Source: Marivibrio halodurans (lineage in GTDB: Bacteria; Pseudomonadota; Alphaproteobacteria; UBA8366; Aestuariispiraceae). Taken from it: 64,000 nucleotides of DNA. The notes beneath the pieces are model-generated. The model was not told the origin of the DNA, made no database searches, and was given only the letters and a program-made list of their open reading frames with translations. The position numbers were made by a program, and so were the translations under genes. Positions 25,817-35,244 of this stretch are shown here, one piece after another; within the stretch, counting starts at the first letter, position 1, and each line of letters opens with the position of its first letter. The stretch spans positions 620,001 through 684,000 of the forward strand of contig NZ_JAGMWN010000001.1 of assembly GCF_017963645.1 (NCBI RefSeq). Reading direction: 5' to 3'.

Positions 25817-26911
25817 TCAGAGCGCCCCGCCCCGGCTCGCCGCCCCCATCAGAAGCAACGCGCCGACCGCCGCGACGGCCAGGCTTCCCGTCACGGCGAG
25901 GACGCGCATCGACAGCGCCACACGCGCCGCCGCGCGCCCCTCCCCGGCCCCGATCGCGCCGACGCGCAGCAAGCCACGGCGCGCCAGGATCGCCGCCACC
26001 CCGATGGCGGAAATGGTGATCGAGACGCCGACCGCCATCGCCACGGCCGACAGCGCGCCGATCAGGAATATGCCGTTGCCCAGCGCGAAGAAGAGCACGA
26101 TCAGCGCACCCGTGCAGGGCCTGAGCCCCGCGACGACCGCGGCCGACAGATATTCCCAGCGCGACCCGAGGCGCGCCGCCGCCTCGTCGTGATGCCCGTG
26201 CGCGTGAGCATGCCCGTGATGGTGATGACCGCAAGCATGGTCGTGGTCGTGCCCATCATGATCGTGCCCTCCATGTCCATGATCGTGACCGCACTCGCGC
26301 CCCGTCAGGGCCGCCCAGGTCATGGCGAGGCCGAGCGCCAGAACCAACGCATAGGAGACCATCTCCACCACCGGCATGGCCCCCAATATCGCCGTGCGGC
26401 TGCCCGCCAGGACAAGCCCCAATCCGCCTACGATCACGATCGCCGAAACGGCCTGGATCGCCGCGATCAGCGCGCCGAGCGCGAGCCCCCGCCGGATCGT
26501 CGCCTCCCGCGCCAGGAAATAGGTGGAGATCACCGCCTTCCCATGTCCCGGCCCGACCGCATGAAAGACGCCATAAAGGAAGCTGAGCCCGATCAAAGCC
26601 AGCGCCGGCAGCAACGCCCCCTGTTCGTGATAGGCGGCGATGTGCGCGCGCAGAGCTTGGTTGAAGGCCAGTTGCTGGCGCGCGGTCCAGGCGATCGCAT
26701 CGCGGAGGGGGCCCGGCAACGTCGCGACCCACCCCTGGGAAGAGCGCGTGCCACCCAGAGCCGTCCCCTGCCCGTCCGCCTTTTCCGCCGTCGCGGGCGC
26801 CGTGCCCTCCTGCCCCGCGCCCAGCAAGGAGGTGGCCGAGGCCGGCGCGCCCACGGCGCCGGACAGCGCGAGGACTGTCAAAATGATCGCCGCCAGGACC
26901 GCATGGCGCAT
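25817..26911 (-). CDS. NicO-family nickel/cobalt exporter
   Basis: A 364-residue membrane protein of the NicO/RcnA group. It has a signal-like N-terminal helix, then YGVFHAVGPGHGKAVISTYFLA with the family's H-x-x-GPGHGK signature, further helices, and a cytoplasmic His/Asp-rich loop (26183-26299) with about twenty histidines that likely binds metal. PCTGALIVLFFALG follows. The ATG at 26911 starts at the hydrophobic leader. A GTG at 26932 would overlap the upstream DUF1007 gene by four bases. Coupling to a DUF1007 protein is a recurrent arrangement for divalent-metal transporters of this family. Confidence 0.92.
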   Translation of the reverse strand: MRHAVLAAIILTVLALSGAVGAPASATSLLGAGQEGTAPATAEKADGQGTALGGTRSSQGWVATLPGPLRDAIAWTARQQLAFNQALRAHIAAYHEQGALLPALALIGLSFLYGVFHAVGPGHGKAVISTYFLAREATIRRGLALGALIAAIQAVSAIVIVGGLGLVLAGSRTAILGAMPVVEMVSYALVLALGLAMTWAALTGRECGHDHGHGGHDHDGHDHDHACGHHHHGHAHAHGHHDEAAARLGSRWEYLSAAVVAGLRPCTGALIVLFFALGNGIFLIGALSAVAMAVGVSITISAIGVAAILARRGLLRVGAIGAGEGRAAARVALSMRVLAVTGSLAVAAVGALLLMGAASRGGAL

Positions 26912-26928
26912 GGGTTCCCGTTCTCCGC

Positions 26929-27549
26929 TCACGACCGCGCGGGCGCGCAGTCGAAGCGAGCCAGCGGCGGATTGAAGGCACCGTAATAGAGAGACGTGCT
27001 CTCGTCCCGCCCGATGGTCACGACGCAGGAGAAAGGCGCATCCTCCACCACGCGGACCGGCGCGGCCTTCTCCGCGAATTCGAGGCTGATATAATACTCC
27101 GGATCGTAGAGGGAGAGCGTGACCGACGTCGCCACCGGATCGGTCGGCTCATCGAAGGCCAGCGTCAGTTCGTAGGTCACCGTCCCGTCATCCGGAGAGA
27201 TCCGAACATCGAAATCGTCGGTCGCGCGTACCGGCCAGGGCTCCCCATCAACCCGGACATCCGTGAACCAGCCGACCGCCGACAGGCCCGCGAAGGCCCC
27301 GTCGCGCATCGCCCGTCTTTCCTCCGTGTCGAAACGACCGTCGTCGTTCCAGTCGAAATCCTCGTAAAGCACGGTGCTGAAGAAAGGATCGAAGGACCAG
27401 TCGAGGCGTACGCCCGTCACTTTTCCATCCGTCTGGGTCAGAACCGCCTCGGCCAGGATCCAGACATGCGGATGGGCGCGCGCGACACCCGCCGACACCG
27501 CAAGCAGGAACATCGCCCCAATTATAAGGATCGGGATACGCGCCGCCAT
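26929..27549 (-). CDS. DUF1007 family periplasmic protein
   Basis: A 206-residue exported protein. The leader MAARIPILIIGAMFLLAVSAGVARA is followed by HPHVWI, the almost invariant start of mature DUF1007 proteins and a plausible metal-binding site. Later come LDWSFDPFFSTVLYEDFDWNDDGRFDTEE and the closing ISLEFAEKA and PPLARFDC segments. The acidic DWNDDGRFDTEE stretch resembles an EF-hand-like calcium loop. The family co-occurs with NicO transporters and is presumed to help metal delivery or sensing at the envelope. The start at 27549 is preferred over the upstream open frame (27606), which lacks a signal peptide. Confidence 0.88.
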   Translation of the reverse strand: MAARIPILIIGAMFLLAVSAGVARAHPHVWILAEAVLTQTDGKVTGVRLDWSFDPFFSTVLYEDFDWNDDGRFDTEERRAMRDGAFAGLSAVGWFTDVRVDGEPWPVRATDDFDVRISPDDGTVTYELTLAFDEPTDPVATSVTLSLYDPEYYISLEFAEKAAPVRVVEDAPFSCVVTIGRDESTSLYYGAFNPPLARFDCAPARS

Positions 27550-27673
27550 CGCCCGCCGCTCTCCACCATCGTCCGTCACAGAGTGGATGATGACGAACCC
27601 GCCCAAGAAGAACCACGCGCCAATCGTCGCGGATCAGGGCCCCGAGGATGCCCCGGCACCCCCGGATCTCGCG

Positions 27674-28156
27674 TCAATCGTCCAAGGGTCCGATCCGCTC
27701 CCGGTCGCGTTCGACGTCGCGCTCGATGAACTCCGAGAAGTCCTTGGCCTCCCGGAAGTTCTTATAGACCGAGGCGAAGCGGACATAGGCGACCTGATCG
27801 AGCTGGAGCAGCGCCTCCATCACGAGTTGGCCGACGGTCTGCGCCGGAATCTCGCTCTCCCCGGAGGATTCGAGCCGGCGCACGATCGAATTCACGACAC
27901 GCTCCACCCGCTCCAATTCGACGTTCCGCTTGCGAAGCGCGATCTGCATCGAGCGGATGAGCTTGTCGCGGTCGAAGGGCTCCCGCACCCCGCCGGATTT
28001 GATGACGGTCAGTTCGCGAAGCTGCACCCGTTCGAAGGTGGTGAAGCGGGCACCGCAATTCTGACAGAGCCGGCGCCGCCGGATCGCCGAGTTGTCCTCG
28101 GTCGGGCGGGAGTCCTTCACCTGCGTGTCGTCATGCTGACAGAACGGGCACTTCAT
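27674..28156 (-). CDS. nrdR: Transcriptional repressor NrdR
   Basis: A 160-residue nucleotide-sensing repressor of ribonucleotide reductase genes. The N-terminal zinc ribbon has Cys3, Cys6, Cys31 and Cys34 in MKCPFCQ and [14 protein letters not shown]. An ATP-cone follows at about residues 49-139, with [24 protein letters not shown] and the closing [13 protein letters not shown]. It lies 33 bases downstream of glyA on the same strand, a common alphaproteobacterial order, so both are probably in one transcript. No nrd genes or NrdR boxes were seen in this window. Confidence 0.97.
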   Translation of the reverse strand: MKCPFCQHDDTQVKDSRPTEDNSAIRRRRLCQNCGARFTTFERVQLRELTVIKSGGVREPFDRDKLIRSMQIALRKRNVELERVERVVNSIVRRLESSGESEIPAQTVGQLVMEALLQLDQVAYVRFASVYKNFREAKDFSEFIERDVERDRERIGPLDD

Positions 28157-28189
28157 CGTCCGATGTCCTTACCAGTGGCGGAATGCGTC

Positions 28190-29503
28190 TCAGCCATAGG
28201 GCCGATCATAGAGCGGGAAGCGGCGGCACAGCGCGGTCACGCGCTCATGCACGGACGCTTCCACGGCGCCATTGTCCTCGCGATTGGCGGCGAGGCCGTC
28301 CAGCACCTCGATGATCAACTGGCCGACCTGACGGAACTCCGCCTCGCCGAAGCCGCGCGTGGTGCCGGCCGGCGTACCCAGGCGCACGCCGCTGGTGATC
28401 ATCGGCTTCTCCGGATCGAAGGGAATGCCGTTCTTGTTGCAGGTGATGCCGGCACGCTCCAGGCTCTTCTCGGCGATATTGCCGGTCAAACCCTTCGGCC
28501 GCAGATCGACCAGCATCAGATGCGTGTCGGTACCGCCGGAGACGATATCCAAACCGCCCGCGACCAGCGTCTGGGACAGCATCTTGGCGTTATTCACGAT
28601 CGCCTGGGCATAGGCCTTGAACTCGGGCTTCAGCGCCTCTCCGAACCCCACGGCCTTGCCGGCGATCACATGCATCAGCGGACCGCCCTGAAGACCGGGG
28701 AAGATGGCGGAATTGATCTTCTTCGCCAGCGCCTCGTCATTGGTCAGGATCAGGCCGCCGCGCGTGCAGCGCAGGGTCTTGTGCGTCGTCGATGTCGCGA
28801 CATGCGCATGGTCGAGCGGGTTGGGATGCACCCCGCCCGCGACGAGACCGGCGAAATGCGCCATATCGACCATCAGATAGGCCCCGACGGAATCCGCGAT
28901 TTCCCGGAACCGCTTGAAATCGATGACGCGCGGATAGGCGGACCCGCCGGCCACGATGACCTTCGGCTTGTGCTCCTTCGCCAGACGCTCGACCTCGTCG
29001 AAATCGATCAGCGCATCGTCCTCGCGCACATGATATTGCACGGCATTGAACCACTTGCCCGACTGGTTCGGCGCCGCGCCGTGGGTCAGGTGGCCACCGG
29101 CATCCAGCGACAGGCCGAGGAAGGTGTCCCCCGGCTGCATCAGCGCGAAGAAAACCGCCTGGTTGGCCTGCGCGCCCGAATGCGCCTGGACGTTGGCGAA
29201 GTCGCAGCCGAAGAGCTTCTTGGCGCGCTCGATCGCGAGGTCCTCGACCACATCGACGCACTCGCACCCACCATAATAGCGCCGGCCGGGATAGCCTTCC
29301 GCGTACTTGTTGGTGTTAACGGAACCAACGGCCTGCATCACCGCCCGGCTGACGATATTTTCGGACGCGATCAGTTCGATCCCATCGTTCTGACGCGTCA
29401 ATTCCCCGGTAAGGGCACGAAACACATCCGGGTCGCTCTCCTCGAGCGGGCTGTCGAAGAACCCGGTGAAGCCATAAAGATCGGTCGCGGTTGCACTGGC
29501 CAT
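28190..29503 (-). CDS. glyA: Serine hydroxymethyltransferase
   Basis: A 437-residue PLP enzyme converting serine and tetrahydrofolate to glycine and 5,10-methylene-tetrahydrofolate. Conserved parts are [39 protein letters not shown], the [16 protein letters not shown] region, [12 protein letters not shown], and the PLP-lysine motif TSTTHKTLR, followed by [16 protein letters not shown]. The residues after the lysine motif are CTRGG, whereas most bacterial enzymes have GPRGG. Length is standard. Probably cotranscribed with nrdR. Confidence 0.97.
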   Translation of the reverse strand: MASATATDLYGFTGFFDSPLEESDPDVFRALTGELTRQNDGIELIASENIVSRAVMQAVGSVNTNKYAEGYPGRRYYGGCECVDVVEDLAIERAKKLFGCDFANVQAHSGAQANQAVFFALMQPGDTFLGLSLDAGGHLTHGAAPNQSGKWFNAVQYHVREDDALIDFDEVERLAKEHKPKVIVAGGSAYPRVIDFKRFREIADSVGAYLMVDMAHFAGLVAGGVHPNPLDHAHVATSTTHKTLRCTRGGLILTNDEALAKKINSAIFPGLQGGPLMHVIAGKAVGFGEALKPEFKAYAQAIVNNAKMLSQTLVAGGLDIVSGGTDTHLMLVDLRPKGLTGNIAEKSLERAGITCNKNGIPFDPEKPMITSGVRLGTPAGTTRGFGEAEFRQVGQLIIEVLDGLAANREDNGAVEASVHERVTALCRRFPLYDRPYG

Positions 29504-30145
29504 AACGTCGTCTTGCCTTTCACTGGAGAAATCCGTCCGGCACCTTGTCGGCGAGGCTGCCGGCCACCCCCGTCATATCCGCCGGGCATATCCACCGGCG
29601 CGTTCCATGCCGGCGCGCCCTCCTCCTAACCCACGGCCCGCCAAACCGCCATCACGCCCGCGTCACCGATCGGTTCCGGCGCGTCATGCCACGCGACGCA
29701 CCCAATCCGGTCCGGCCGAGGAGCCGGGATCGGAAGGGTCGAGCTTCACGGATTGGGCGAGCACCGCCCCAGGTCATCGTCCCCTCTTGCCCTCCTTCGA
29801 TTAGCATAGGCCACCCGTCGATTCCAGTCCGTCCTACCAATCCTCGTGCGATCGAACAGCACAAGCCACCACTCCTTGAGTAGCGCCTCCCCCTCGTCTT
29901 GACGCGAGGCGAGTCTCCAAGGTCCGTCACGAGGTCGAATTGGATGAGATGTTTCGATGCACCACCACATGATGTAGTGACAGGAGTCAGGTTTCTCCCG
30001 ATATTTAGATTTTCTCAGCATTATTTCGTCGGAATTTTCCAGGATCACTTGGAAGACCGATATCCAATTGCGCTTATTACTGGTTTCTGCTTGAATTCGA
30101 CTCCGTTGGGCGGGATACGAGCAGTCTGATCGAGGGGGGTAGAGC
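29504..30145. other. Long intergenic region with an AT-rich mucR upstream segment
   Basis: The 642 bases between the divergent glyA and mucR genes contain no convincing gene. The glyA-proximal part (29504-29880) is ordinary GC-rich DNA and I see nothing specific in it. From about 29935 to 30110 the sequence becomes clearly AT-rich, with clusters at 29999-30043 and 30058-30097, before the GAGGGGGG ribosome site of mucR. Confidence 0.5.
29990..30110. promoter_or_regulatory. AT-rich control region of mucR
   Basis: This segment is far richer in A and T, including TpA steps, than anything else nearby. MucR/Ros proteins bind AT-rich DNA with T-A steps and commonly repress their own genes, so an autoregulatory site is likely. 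I could not define a single consensus box or clear -35/-10 pair. Confidence 0.45.
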
Positions 30146-30604
30146 ATGCAGGATGTGGAGTTGGATCGGGACACGCGTCCGACGCGTGCCGACCTGCTGA
30201 CGATGACGTCACGGATCGTCGCGGCCTATGCGGGGCGGAACGATATCGGCGCCGGCGATCTCCCCGGCCTGATCCGGTCGGTCTATGGCTGTCTCGACCG
30301 CCATGCGGAGGGCGTGACGACCGCGCAAGCCGAACCGGAAGCCCCCCGCAAGGCGGCGATCCCGATCAACCGGTCCGTCACACCCGATTACCTCGTCTGC
30401 CTCGAGGACGGGAAGCGCCTCAAGATGCTGAAACGACATCTGCGCGCGGCCTATGGGCTGACCCCGGAGGAGTATCGCGCCAAATGGGGCCTGCCGCCGG
30501 ACTATCCGATGGTCGCTCCGAATTACGCCGCCGAACGCTCGGCCTTCGCGAAGAAGATCGGCCTCGGCCGGAACAGCGACGCCGGCGGCCGCACCGCGCA
30601 CTGA
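30146..30604 (+). CDS. MucR/Ros family transcriptional regulator
   Basis: A 152-residue nucleoid-associated-type regulator. The N-terminal half is helical, fitting the MucR oligomerisation region. The C-terminal zinc-finger-like domain reads TPDYLVCLEDGKRLKMLKRHLRAAYGLTPEEYRAKWGLP, close to the family consensus. As in many MucR proteins the second Cys of the Ros finger is replaced, here by Asp in the CLED stretch. MucR proteins control exopolysaccharide, motility and cell-cycle genes in alphaproteobacteria. GAGGGGGG precedes the ATG. It is convergent with the sulfotransferase gene, only seven bases apart. Confidence 0.94.
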   Translation: MQDVELDRDTRPTRADLLTMTSRIVAAYAGRNDIGAGDLPGLIRSVYGCLDRHAEGVTTAQAEPEAPRKAAIPINRSVTPDYLVCLEDGKRLKMLKRHLRAAYGLTPEEYRAKWGLPPDYPMVAPNYAAERSAFAKKIGLGRNSDAGGRTAH

Positions 30605-30611
30605 GGGACGC

Positions 30612-32672
30612 TCAACCGGCCGGATAGCCTAGCCGTTCGGCCGTTTCCGCCAGAATGTCCGTCCAGCCCGCAGGGAGTATCCCGGCGTAGCGCCGCCAGC
30701 GCCCCACGCCGCGATCCGTGATCGGCCCCGCCACCTGGGCATAGCTCGCGGTTCGCGCCGCGCCCATGTCCGCCGCCTCGTCGAGTATGGCGGGATCGGG
30801 CCGTAGATTCAGGGCGCGCTGCAGATCCGCGAAGGCGCGCACGGGATCGGCGATCAGATCCTCGAAGACCACGGTTTCGATATGCGCGCCGGTGCATGCC
30901 ACGAGGTCGGACAGCATCGCCTCCAGCCGCGCGACCATATGCGCGGCCTCTTCCAGATCGACGAAGGGCGCCGTCGCGGCCGTCAGGCGGAAATCCTGCA
31001 GGAAGCAACTGAGCGCCACGTCGCGCGGGTCGCGGACAAGGCGCAGGATCGGCGCCCCGGGATAAAGCGCGGTGATCATCGCCAGCCGCTCGGCATTGAA
31101 CGGATGCTGGTCGAGCAACAGGGCGCCGTCCGCGCTGGCCGCCGCCTCATAGGCGGTGCCGAGGCGCTGGCGCCACGCCTCGCGCGCCGTCTCCCGCGCG
31201 CGCGCCGCCAACTCGGACGAAAGCGCCATGACGCAGTCGGGATAGCGTTTGCCCGTCTCCTTCTCGACCAGCGCCACGGCGCGCTCGATCGCCGACGTCT
31301 CCACCGCCACCGTCACCGCGGCATGCCGACCAAGCCGGTCCCCCACCAGGGTCGTGCCGGAACGCGGCATTCCGATCAGGAAGACAGGCCGTGGCCCCTT
31401 CGGTGCGCGTGTGGGCGGTGATGGGGCGGGTGGGGGCGGGGCGCGCTGGACGAGGCTCATGCGCTCGATCGCGGCGAGCGCGGCCTCCATCGCCTCCAAC
31501 CGCGCGGCCCGGTCGCCGCGCATACGGACCACATGCGGCGGACGCGCCGCCAGTGCATTGGCCCGCACGGCATGCTCCAGCGCATCGGCCGGCCGGCCGG
31601 TCGCCTCGGCCAGGCGCGCGGCCTCGAACTGAAGACCCATGCTCTCCGCCGCGCCAGCCTCCACCAGCAGCCCGTCGATCAGTCCGCGCGCCCTGTCCAT
31701 CTCGCCACCGCGCCGCGCCAGCACCGCCATCATCAGCCGCGCGACACGGTCCTTCGGATCGAGGGAGAGGGCCTTGTCCGCCGCCGCGCTGGCCGCCGCC
31801 AAATCGTTCTCCCGTTCGTGGAGCCCGGCAGCGCGAGCCCAAAGGGCGGCGACCTCGCGCTCCCCCTCAACACCGCGTTCGGTGCCGAGCGCGCGGTCGA
31901 GCCATTCACGGCACCCGGCACCATTGCGCAACGCCTGCTGGGTGGCCGCGATCTCCAGCGCCAGCGCGCGTTGCCGCGACCCGCCGTCCCACGCCGCCAT
32001 CAGATGCCGCAGCGCCTCCTCCGCCCGCCGCGCACGGCGCAACAGGGTGCCGGCGGTTCGGTGGATCGCCAGGGCTTGCGGATCGAGGGTTTGCGCCTTC
32101 GCCACGGCGGCAAGCGCGTCCTCCAGCCGGTTGAGACCGCCCAGCGCCTCGGCCCGAAGGCGGAATGCCTCCGCCCGTTCCCGCGCGCCCAGGCGGGTTT
32201 CCTGGGCCAGCGCGTCGAGCGCCGGCAAGGCCCTGTCATAGGCGCCGGCCCGCAAGGCCGCGACCGCGACATTCATCGCCGCGTTGGCGCCCGGCGCGCG
32301 GGCGCGCGCCGCCTCGAACCGCGCCAGGGCCGCCGCCGGCTCCCCCATCGCCAATAACGCGGAGCCGAGGGCCGCCATCGCCTTCGCGTGCTCGGGGTCC
32401 AACCGCAGACATGCCTCCAGCCGGTCGCGCGCGGTCTCCGCCTCGCCCGCATGCAGCGCGATGAAGCCCAGCCCGTAATGGAGCCGCGCGCTGCCCCCAT
32501 CGCGATCCTCGACCGCCTCGTAAAGCGCGCGAGCACGCGCCATCTCGCCCGCGCGCACCGCCGCCTCCGCCGCGTCCAAGGTCGCCGTCAACGCCTCGCT
32601 CCACCGCCCGTTATTTGGTTCAGAAGACGCGATAACAGAATAGACGACCCCGGATTTCAAGCGCCGGGGCAC
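30612..32672 (-). CDS. TPR repeat-sulfotransferase fusion protein
   Basis: A protein of about 686 residues. Residues up to about 410 are a run of tetratricopeptide-like helical pairs (for instance ARLHYGLGFIALHAGEAETARDRLEACLRLDPEHAKAMAALGSALLAMGEPAAAL). From about residue 428 there is a PAPS-dependent sulfotransferase domain with the 5'-phosphosulfate loop FLIGMPRSGTT and the 3'-phosphate motif LRLVRDPRDVALSCF. The acceptor is unknown; related fusions act on proteins or glycans. The start is unsure: GTG 32672 is the farthest upstream and has no clear ribosome site. No PAPS-biosynthesis genes are adjacent, though CysQ (44116) lies in the same window. Confidence 0.87.
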   Translation of the reverse strand: MPRRLKSGVVYSVIASSEPNNGRWSEALTATLDAAEAAVRAGEMARARALYEAVEDRDGGSARLHYGLGFIALHAGEAETARDRLEACLRLDPEHAKAMAALGSALLAMGEPAAALARFEAARARAPGANAAMNVAVAALRAGAYDRALPALDALAQETRLGARERAEAFRLRAEALGGLNRLEDALAAVAKAQTLDPQALAIHRTAGTLLRRARRAEEALRHLMAAWDGGSRQRALALEIAATQQALRNGAGCREWLDRALGTERGVEGEREVAALWARAAGLHERENDLAAASAAADKALSLDPKDRVARLMMAVLARRGGEMDRARGLIDGLLVEAGAAESMGLQFEAARLAEATGRPADALEHAVRANALAARPPHVVRMRGDRAARLEAMEAALAAIERMSLVQRAPPPPAPSPPTRAPKGPRPVFLIGMPRSGTTLVGDRLGRHAAVTVAVETSAIERAVALVEKETGKRYPDCVMALSSELAARARETAREAWRQRLGTAYEAAASADGALLLDQHPFNAERLAMITALYPGAPILRLVRDPRDVALSCFLQDFRLTAATAPFVDLEEAAHMVARLEAMLSDLVACTGAHIETVVFEDLIADPVRAFADLQRALNLRPDPAILDEAADMGAARTASYAQVAGPITDRGVGRWRRYAGILPAGWTDILAETAERLGYPAG

Positions 32673-32773
32673 CGCGAGCCTGCGTCACTGTGCCTACTTC
32701 GAGGACTTGCCCGGCCTAAGGATGGCGTCTACCTCTAGAAAAGGTGGTTTGGTTGACCTAATCGAGGACTGCC

Positions 32774-34174
32774 ATGGAACTCGACGCCCTGACGCTCGCG
32801 CGCATCCAGTTCGGCGCCAACATATCGTTCCATATCCTTTTCCCGACGATCACCATCGCGCTCGGCTGGTTTCTGCTTTTCTTCAAGCTCGCCTATAGCC
32901 GCACCGGCGACATGAAGTGGATGGAGAGCTATTTCCTCTTCGTGAAGATCTTCGCGCTCAGTTTCGCGATGGGCGTCGTCTCCGGCATCACGATGAGCTT
33001 CCAGTTCGGCACCAACTGGCCCGGCTTCATGGAAACCGTCGGCAATATCGCCGGGCCTTTGCTGGCCTACGAGGTACTGACGGCCTTCTTCCTGGAGGCG
33101 GTGTTCCTCGGCATCATGCTGTTCGGTTTCCGCCGGGTGAAACCCTGGATCCATACCATGGCGACGGTGCTGGTCGCGCTGGGGACCACGGTATCGGCCT
33201 TTTGGATCCTGGTATTGAACAGCTGGATGCATACCCCCGTCGGGTTCGAGATGCGCGACGGCGTCGCGCACGCGACCGACTGGCTCGCGATCCTCTTCAA
33301 CCCCTCCATGCCCTATCGGCTGGTACATATGCTGCTGGCCTCGGGGCTGACGGCCGCCTTCCTGGTAGCCGGCGTCTCCGCCTTCCGCTGGTTGATCGGC
33401 CGCCGGGAGCCGAGCGTCATGGCGGCGCTGAAAACCGGCGTCGCCGTTGCCGCCGTGCTGATCCCGCTGCAGATTCTCGCGGGCGATATGCACGGCCTCA
33501 ATACGCTCGAGCATCAGCCGCAGAAGGTCGCCGCCATGGAGGGCAATTGGGAGACGGGAACGAACGTTCCCCTTCTGCTCTTCGCCTATCCGGACGTGTC
33601 CGCGCAGGAGAACCTGTTCGAATTCGCCGTGCCCGACGGCGCCAGTTGGATACTGACCCACGAGGCCGCCGGCGAGGTGCCGGGCCTGAAGGATTTCGTG
33701 GCGGAAGACGGCACGGCGCTTCACCCGCCGGTCCTGCCCGTCTTCTACGGCTTCCGGGTCATGGTCGGCATCGGGCTGCTGATGCTCGCCGTCTCCTGGA
33801 TCGCCGCCTTCCGCTTGTTCCGCGGGCGCCGGGAGGTGCCGCGCCCCCTCGGCTGGGTGCTGGTGGGCATGACATTCTCCGGCTGGGTCGCGACCCTGGC
33901 CGGCTGGTACGTGACCGAGATCGGCCGCCAGCCCTGGCTGGTGACCGGCGTGCTGCGCACCGAGGAGGCGGCGAGCGACGTGGCCGCGCCGGTGATCGCG
34001 GGCTCCCTCACCCTTTATCTCGCCGTCTATGCAGTGCTGATCCTGGCCTATATCGGGACGATCGCGCATATCGCCCGGAAATCCGGCGGCAACGAGGAAG
34101 GCCGCGACCGCAGCCCGGTCGCGCTGCCCGGCGCGCACCAGCCCGACGGCTACCACCCCGATCCGGCGGAATGA
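32774..34174 (+). CDS. cydA: Cytochrome bd-type quinol oxidase subunit I (CioA-like)
   Basis: A 466-residue membrane oxidase subunit that oxidises quinol and reduces oxygen without proton pumping. The N-terminus LTLARIQFGANISFHILFPTITIALGW carries the haem b595 ligand His20. VHMLLASG contains the b558 His, and the Q-loop with GDMHGLNTLEHQPQKVAAMEG follows. Near the end is GWYVTEIGRQPWLVTGVLRTEEAAS. The short Q-loop and overall length resemble the cyanide-insensitive CIO subgroup (cioA). GAGGA precedes the ATG. cydB starts 16 bases downstream. No cydX-like micro-ORF was recognised after cydB. Confidence 0.95.
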   Translation: MELDALTLARIQFGANISFHILFPTITIALGWFLLFFKLAYSRTGDMKWMESYFLFVKIFALSFAMGVVSGITMSFQFGTNWPGFMETVGNIAGPLLAYEVLTAFFLEAVFLGIMLFGFRRVKPWIHTMATVLVALGTTVSAFWILVLNSWMHTPVGFEMRDGVAHATDWLAILFNPSMPYRLVHMLLASGLTAAFLVAGVSAFRWLIGRREPSVMAALKTGVAVAAVLIPLQILAGDMHGLNTLEHQPQKVAAMEGNWETGTNVPLLLFAYPDVSAQENLFEFAVPDGASWILTHEAAGEVPGLKDFVAEDGTALHPPVLPVFYGFRVMVGIGLLMLAVSWIAAFRLFRGRREVPRPLGWVLVGMTFSGWVATLAGWYVTEIGRQPWLVTGVLRTEEAASDVAAPVIAGSLTLYLAVYAVLILAYIGTIAHIARKSGGNEEGRDRSPVALPGAHQPDGYHPDPAE

Positions 34175-34190
34175 CAAAAGGGAGGAGAGG

Positions 34191-35207
34191 ATGAGCGATT
34201 TCCTGGCCGACCCCAATCAATGGCTGCCCTTCACCTTCGCCGCCCTGATGGGGCTTTCGATCCTGATCTATGTCGTGCTCGACGGTTTCGACCTGGGCGT
34301 GGGGACGCTGTTCGCGGTCGCCGCCGACGATGGCGAGAAGGACCGGATGATCGCCAGCATCGGCCCCTTCTGGGACGCGAACGAGACGTGGCTCGTGCTC
34401 GCGGTCGGGCTTCTGCTGGTGGCCTTTCCGGTGGCGCACGGGGTGATCCTCTCGACCCTCTACGTGCCGGTCGCGCTGATGCTGATCGGGTTGATCCTGC
34501 GCGGTGTCAGCTTCGATTTCCGGGCGAAGGTCCGGCCGCCGCACAAGCGGTACTGGAACCGTGCCTTCCTGGTGGGCTCCCTGATGACGGGGCTGTCGCA
34601 GGGCTTCATGCTCGGCCTTTATATCATGGGGTTGGAGGTGACCGCCTGGACGCTGGCTTTCGCCGGCCTGACCGCGATCTGCCTGACGGCGGGCTATGCC
34701 TTCATCGGCGCCTGTTGGCTGATCCATAAGATGGAGGACGCGCTGCAGCGCAAGGCGGTCGCCTGGGCGAAGCGATTGGCCTGGTTCGTCGCCGCCGGCT
34801 TCATCGCGATCTCCCTGGCGAGCCCGCTGGTCAGCCCGCGCATCTTCGACAAATGGTTCAGCTTTCCGGAAATCGCGCTGCTGGCCCCGCTGCCGATGCT
34901 GGCGACCGGCCTCTTCATCTGGTTGATGATGAAACTGGCGCGCCTGCCGGCCCCCGACGACCGGGGCAGTCTCGGCCCCTTCGCCATCGCCATCGCGCTG
35001 TTCGTGCTGTGCTTCGCGGGGTTGGCCTACAGCTTCTACCCCTATGTCGTACCGGATCGCCTGACCATCTACGACAGCGCCAGCGCGCCGGAGAGCCTCG
35101 CCATCATGCTGGTCGGCACGCTTTTCGTGCTGCCGGTGATCGCCGGCTATTCGGCCTTCAGCTATTATGTCTTCCGGGGCAAGGCGACGGATCTCAGCTA
35201 CGATTGA
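34191..35207 (+). CDS. cydB: Cytochrome bd-type quinol oxidase subunit II (CioB-like)
   Basis: A 338-residue membrane protein with the CydB N-terminal signature FAALMGLSILIYVVLDGFDLGVGTLF, then IGPFWDANETWLVLAVGLLLVAFPVAHG, and LRGVSFDFRAK. The remaining helices match the family in number and length. It is the obligate partner of CydA, with which it forms an operon separated by 16 bases with GGGAGGAG between. The short length again suggests the CIO type (cioB). Confidence 0.95.
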   Translation: MSDFLADPNQWLPFTFAALMGLSILIYVVLDGFDLGVGTLFAVAADDGEKDRMIASIGPFWDANETWLVLAVGLLLVAFPVAHGVILSTLYVPVALMLIGLILRGVSFDFRAKVRPPHKRYWNRAFLVGSLMTGLSQGFMLGLYIMGLEVTAWTLAFAGLTAICLTAGYAFIGACWLIHKMEDALQRKAVAWAKRLAWFVAAGFIAISLASPLVSPRIFDKWFSFPEIALLAPLPMLATGLFIWLMMKLARLPAPDDRGSLGPFAIAIALFVLCFAGLAYSFYPYVVPDRLTIYDSASAPESLAIMLVGTLFVLPVIAGYSAFSYYVFRGKATDLSYD

Positions 35208-35244
35208 CGGCGCATGGTGGGCATCCCCCGCTGCGCGTCGTCGT

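Noticed and set aside
26183-26299. His/Asp-rich repetitive DNA inside the NicO gene, first suspected as a repeat array
   Set aside because: It is in frame and encodes the metal-binding histidine loop normal for this transporter family.
27374-29629. A plus-strand open frame of about 750 codons across the DUF1007, nrdR and glyA genes
   Set aside because: It spans three well-defined minus-strand genes and their intergenic gaps with no domain of its own.
29746-30174. A minus-strand open frame across the AT-rich mucR upstream region
   Set aside because: The translation has no family character, overlaps the mucR start, and the region is better explained as control DNA.
32745-32775. FNR-like half-sites (TTGAC-CTAA-TCGAG) just before cydA
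   Set aside because: The match to TTGAT-N4-ATCAA has several mismatches and lies too close to the start codon; not strong enough to call oxygen control.
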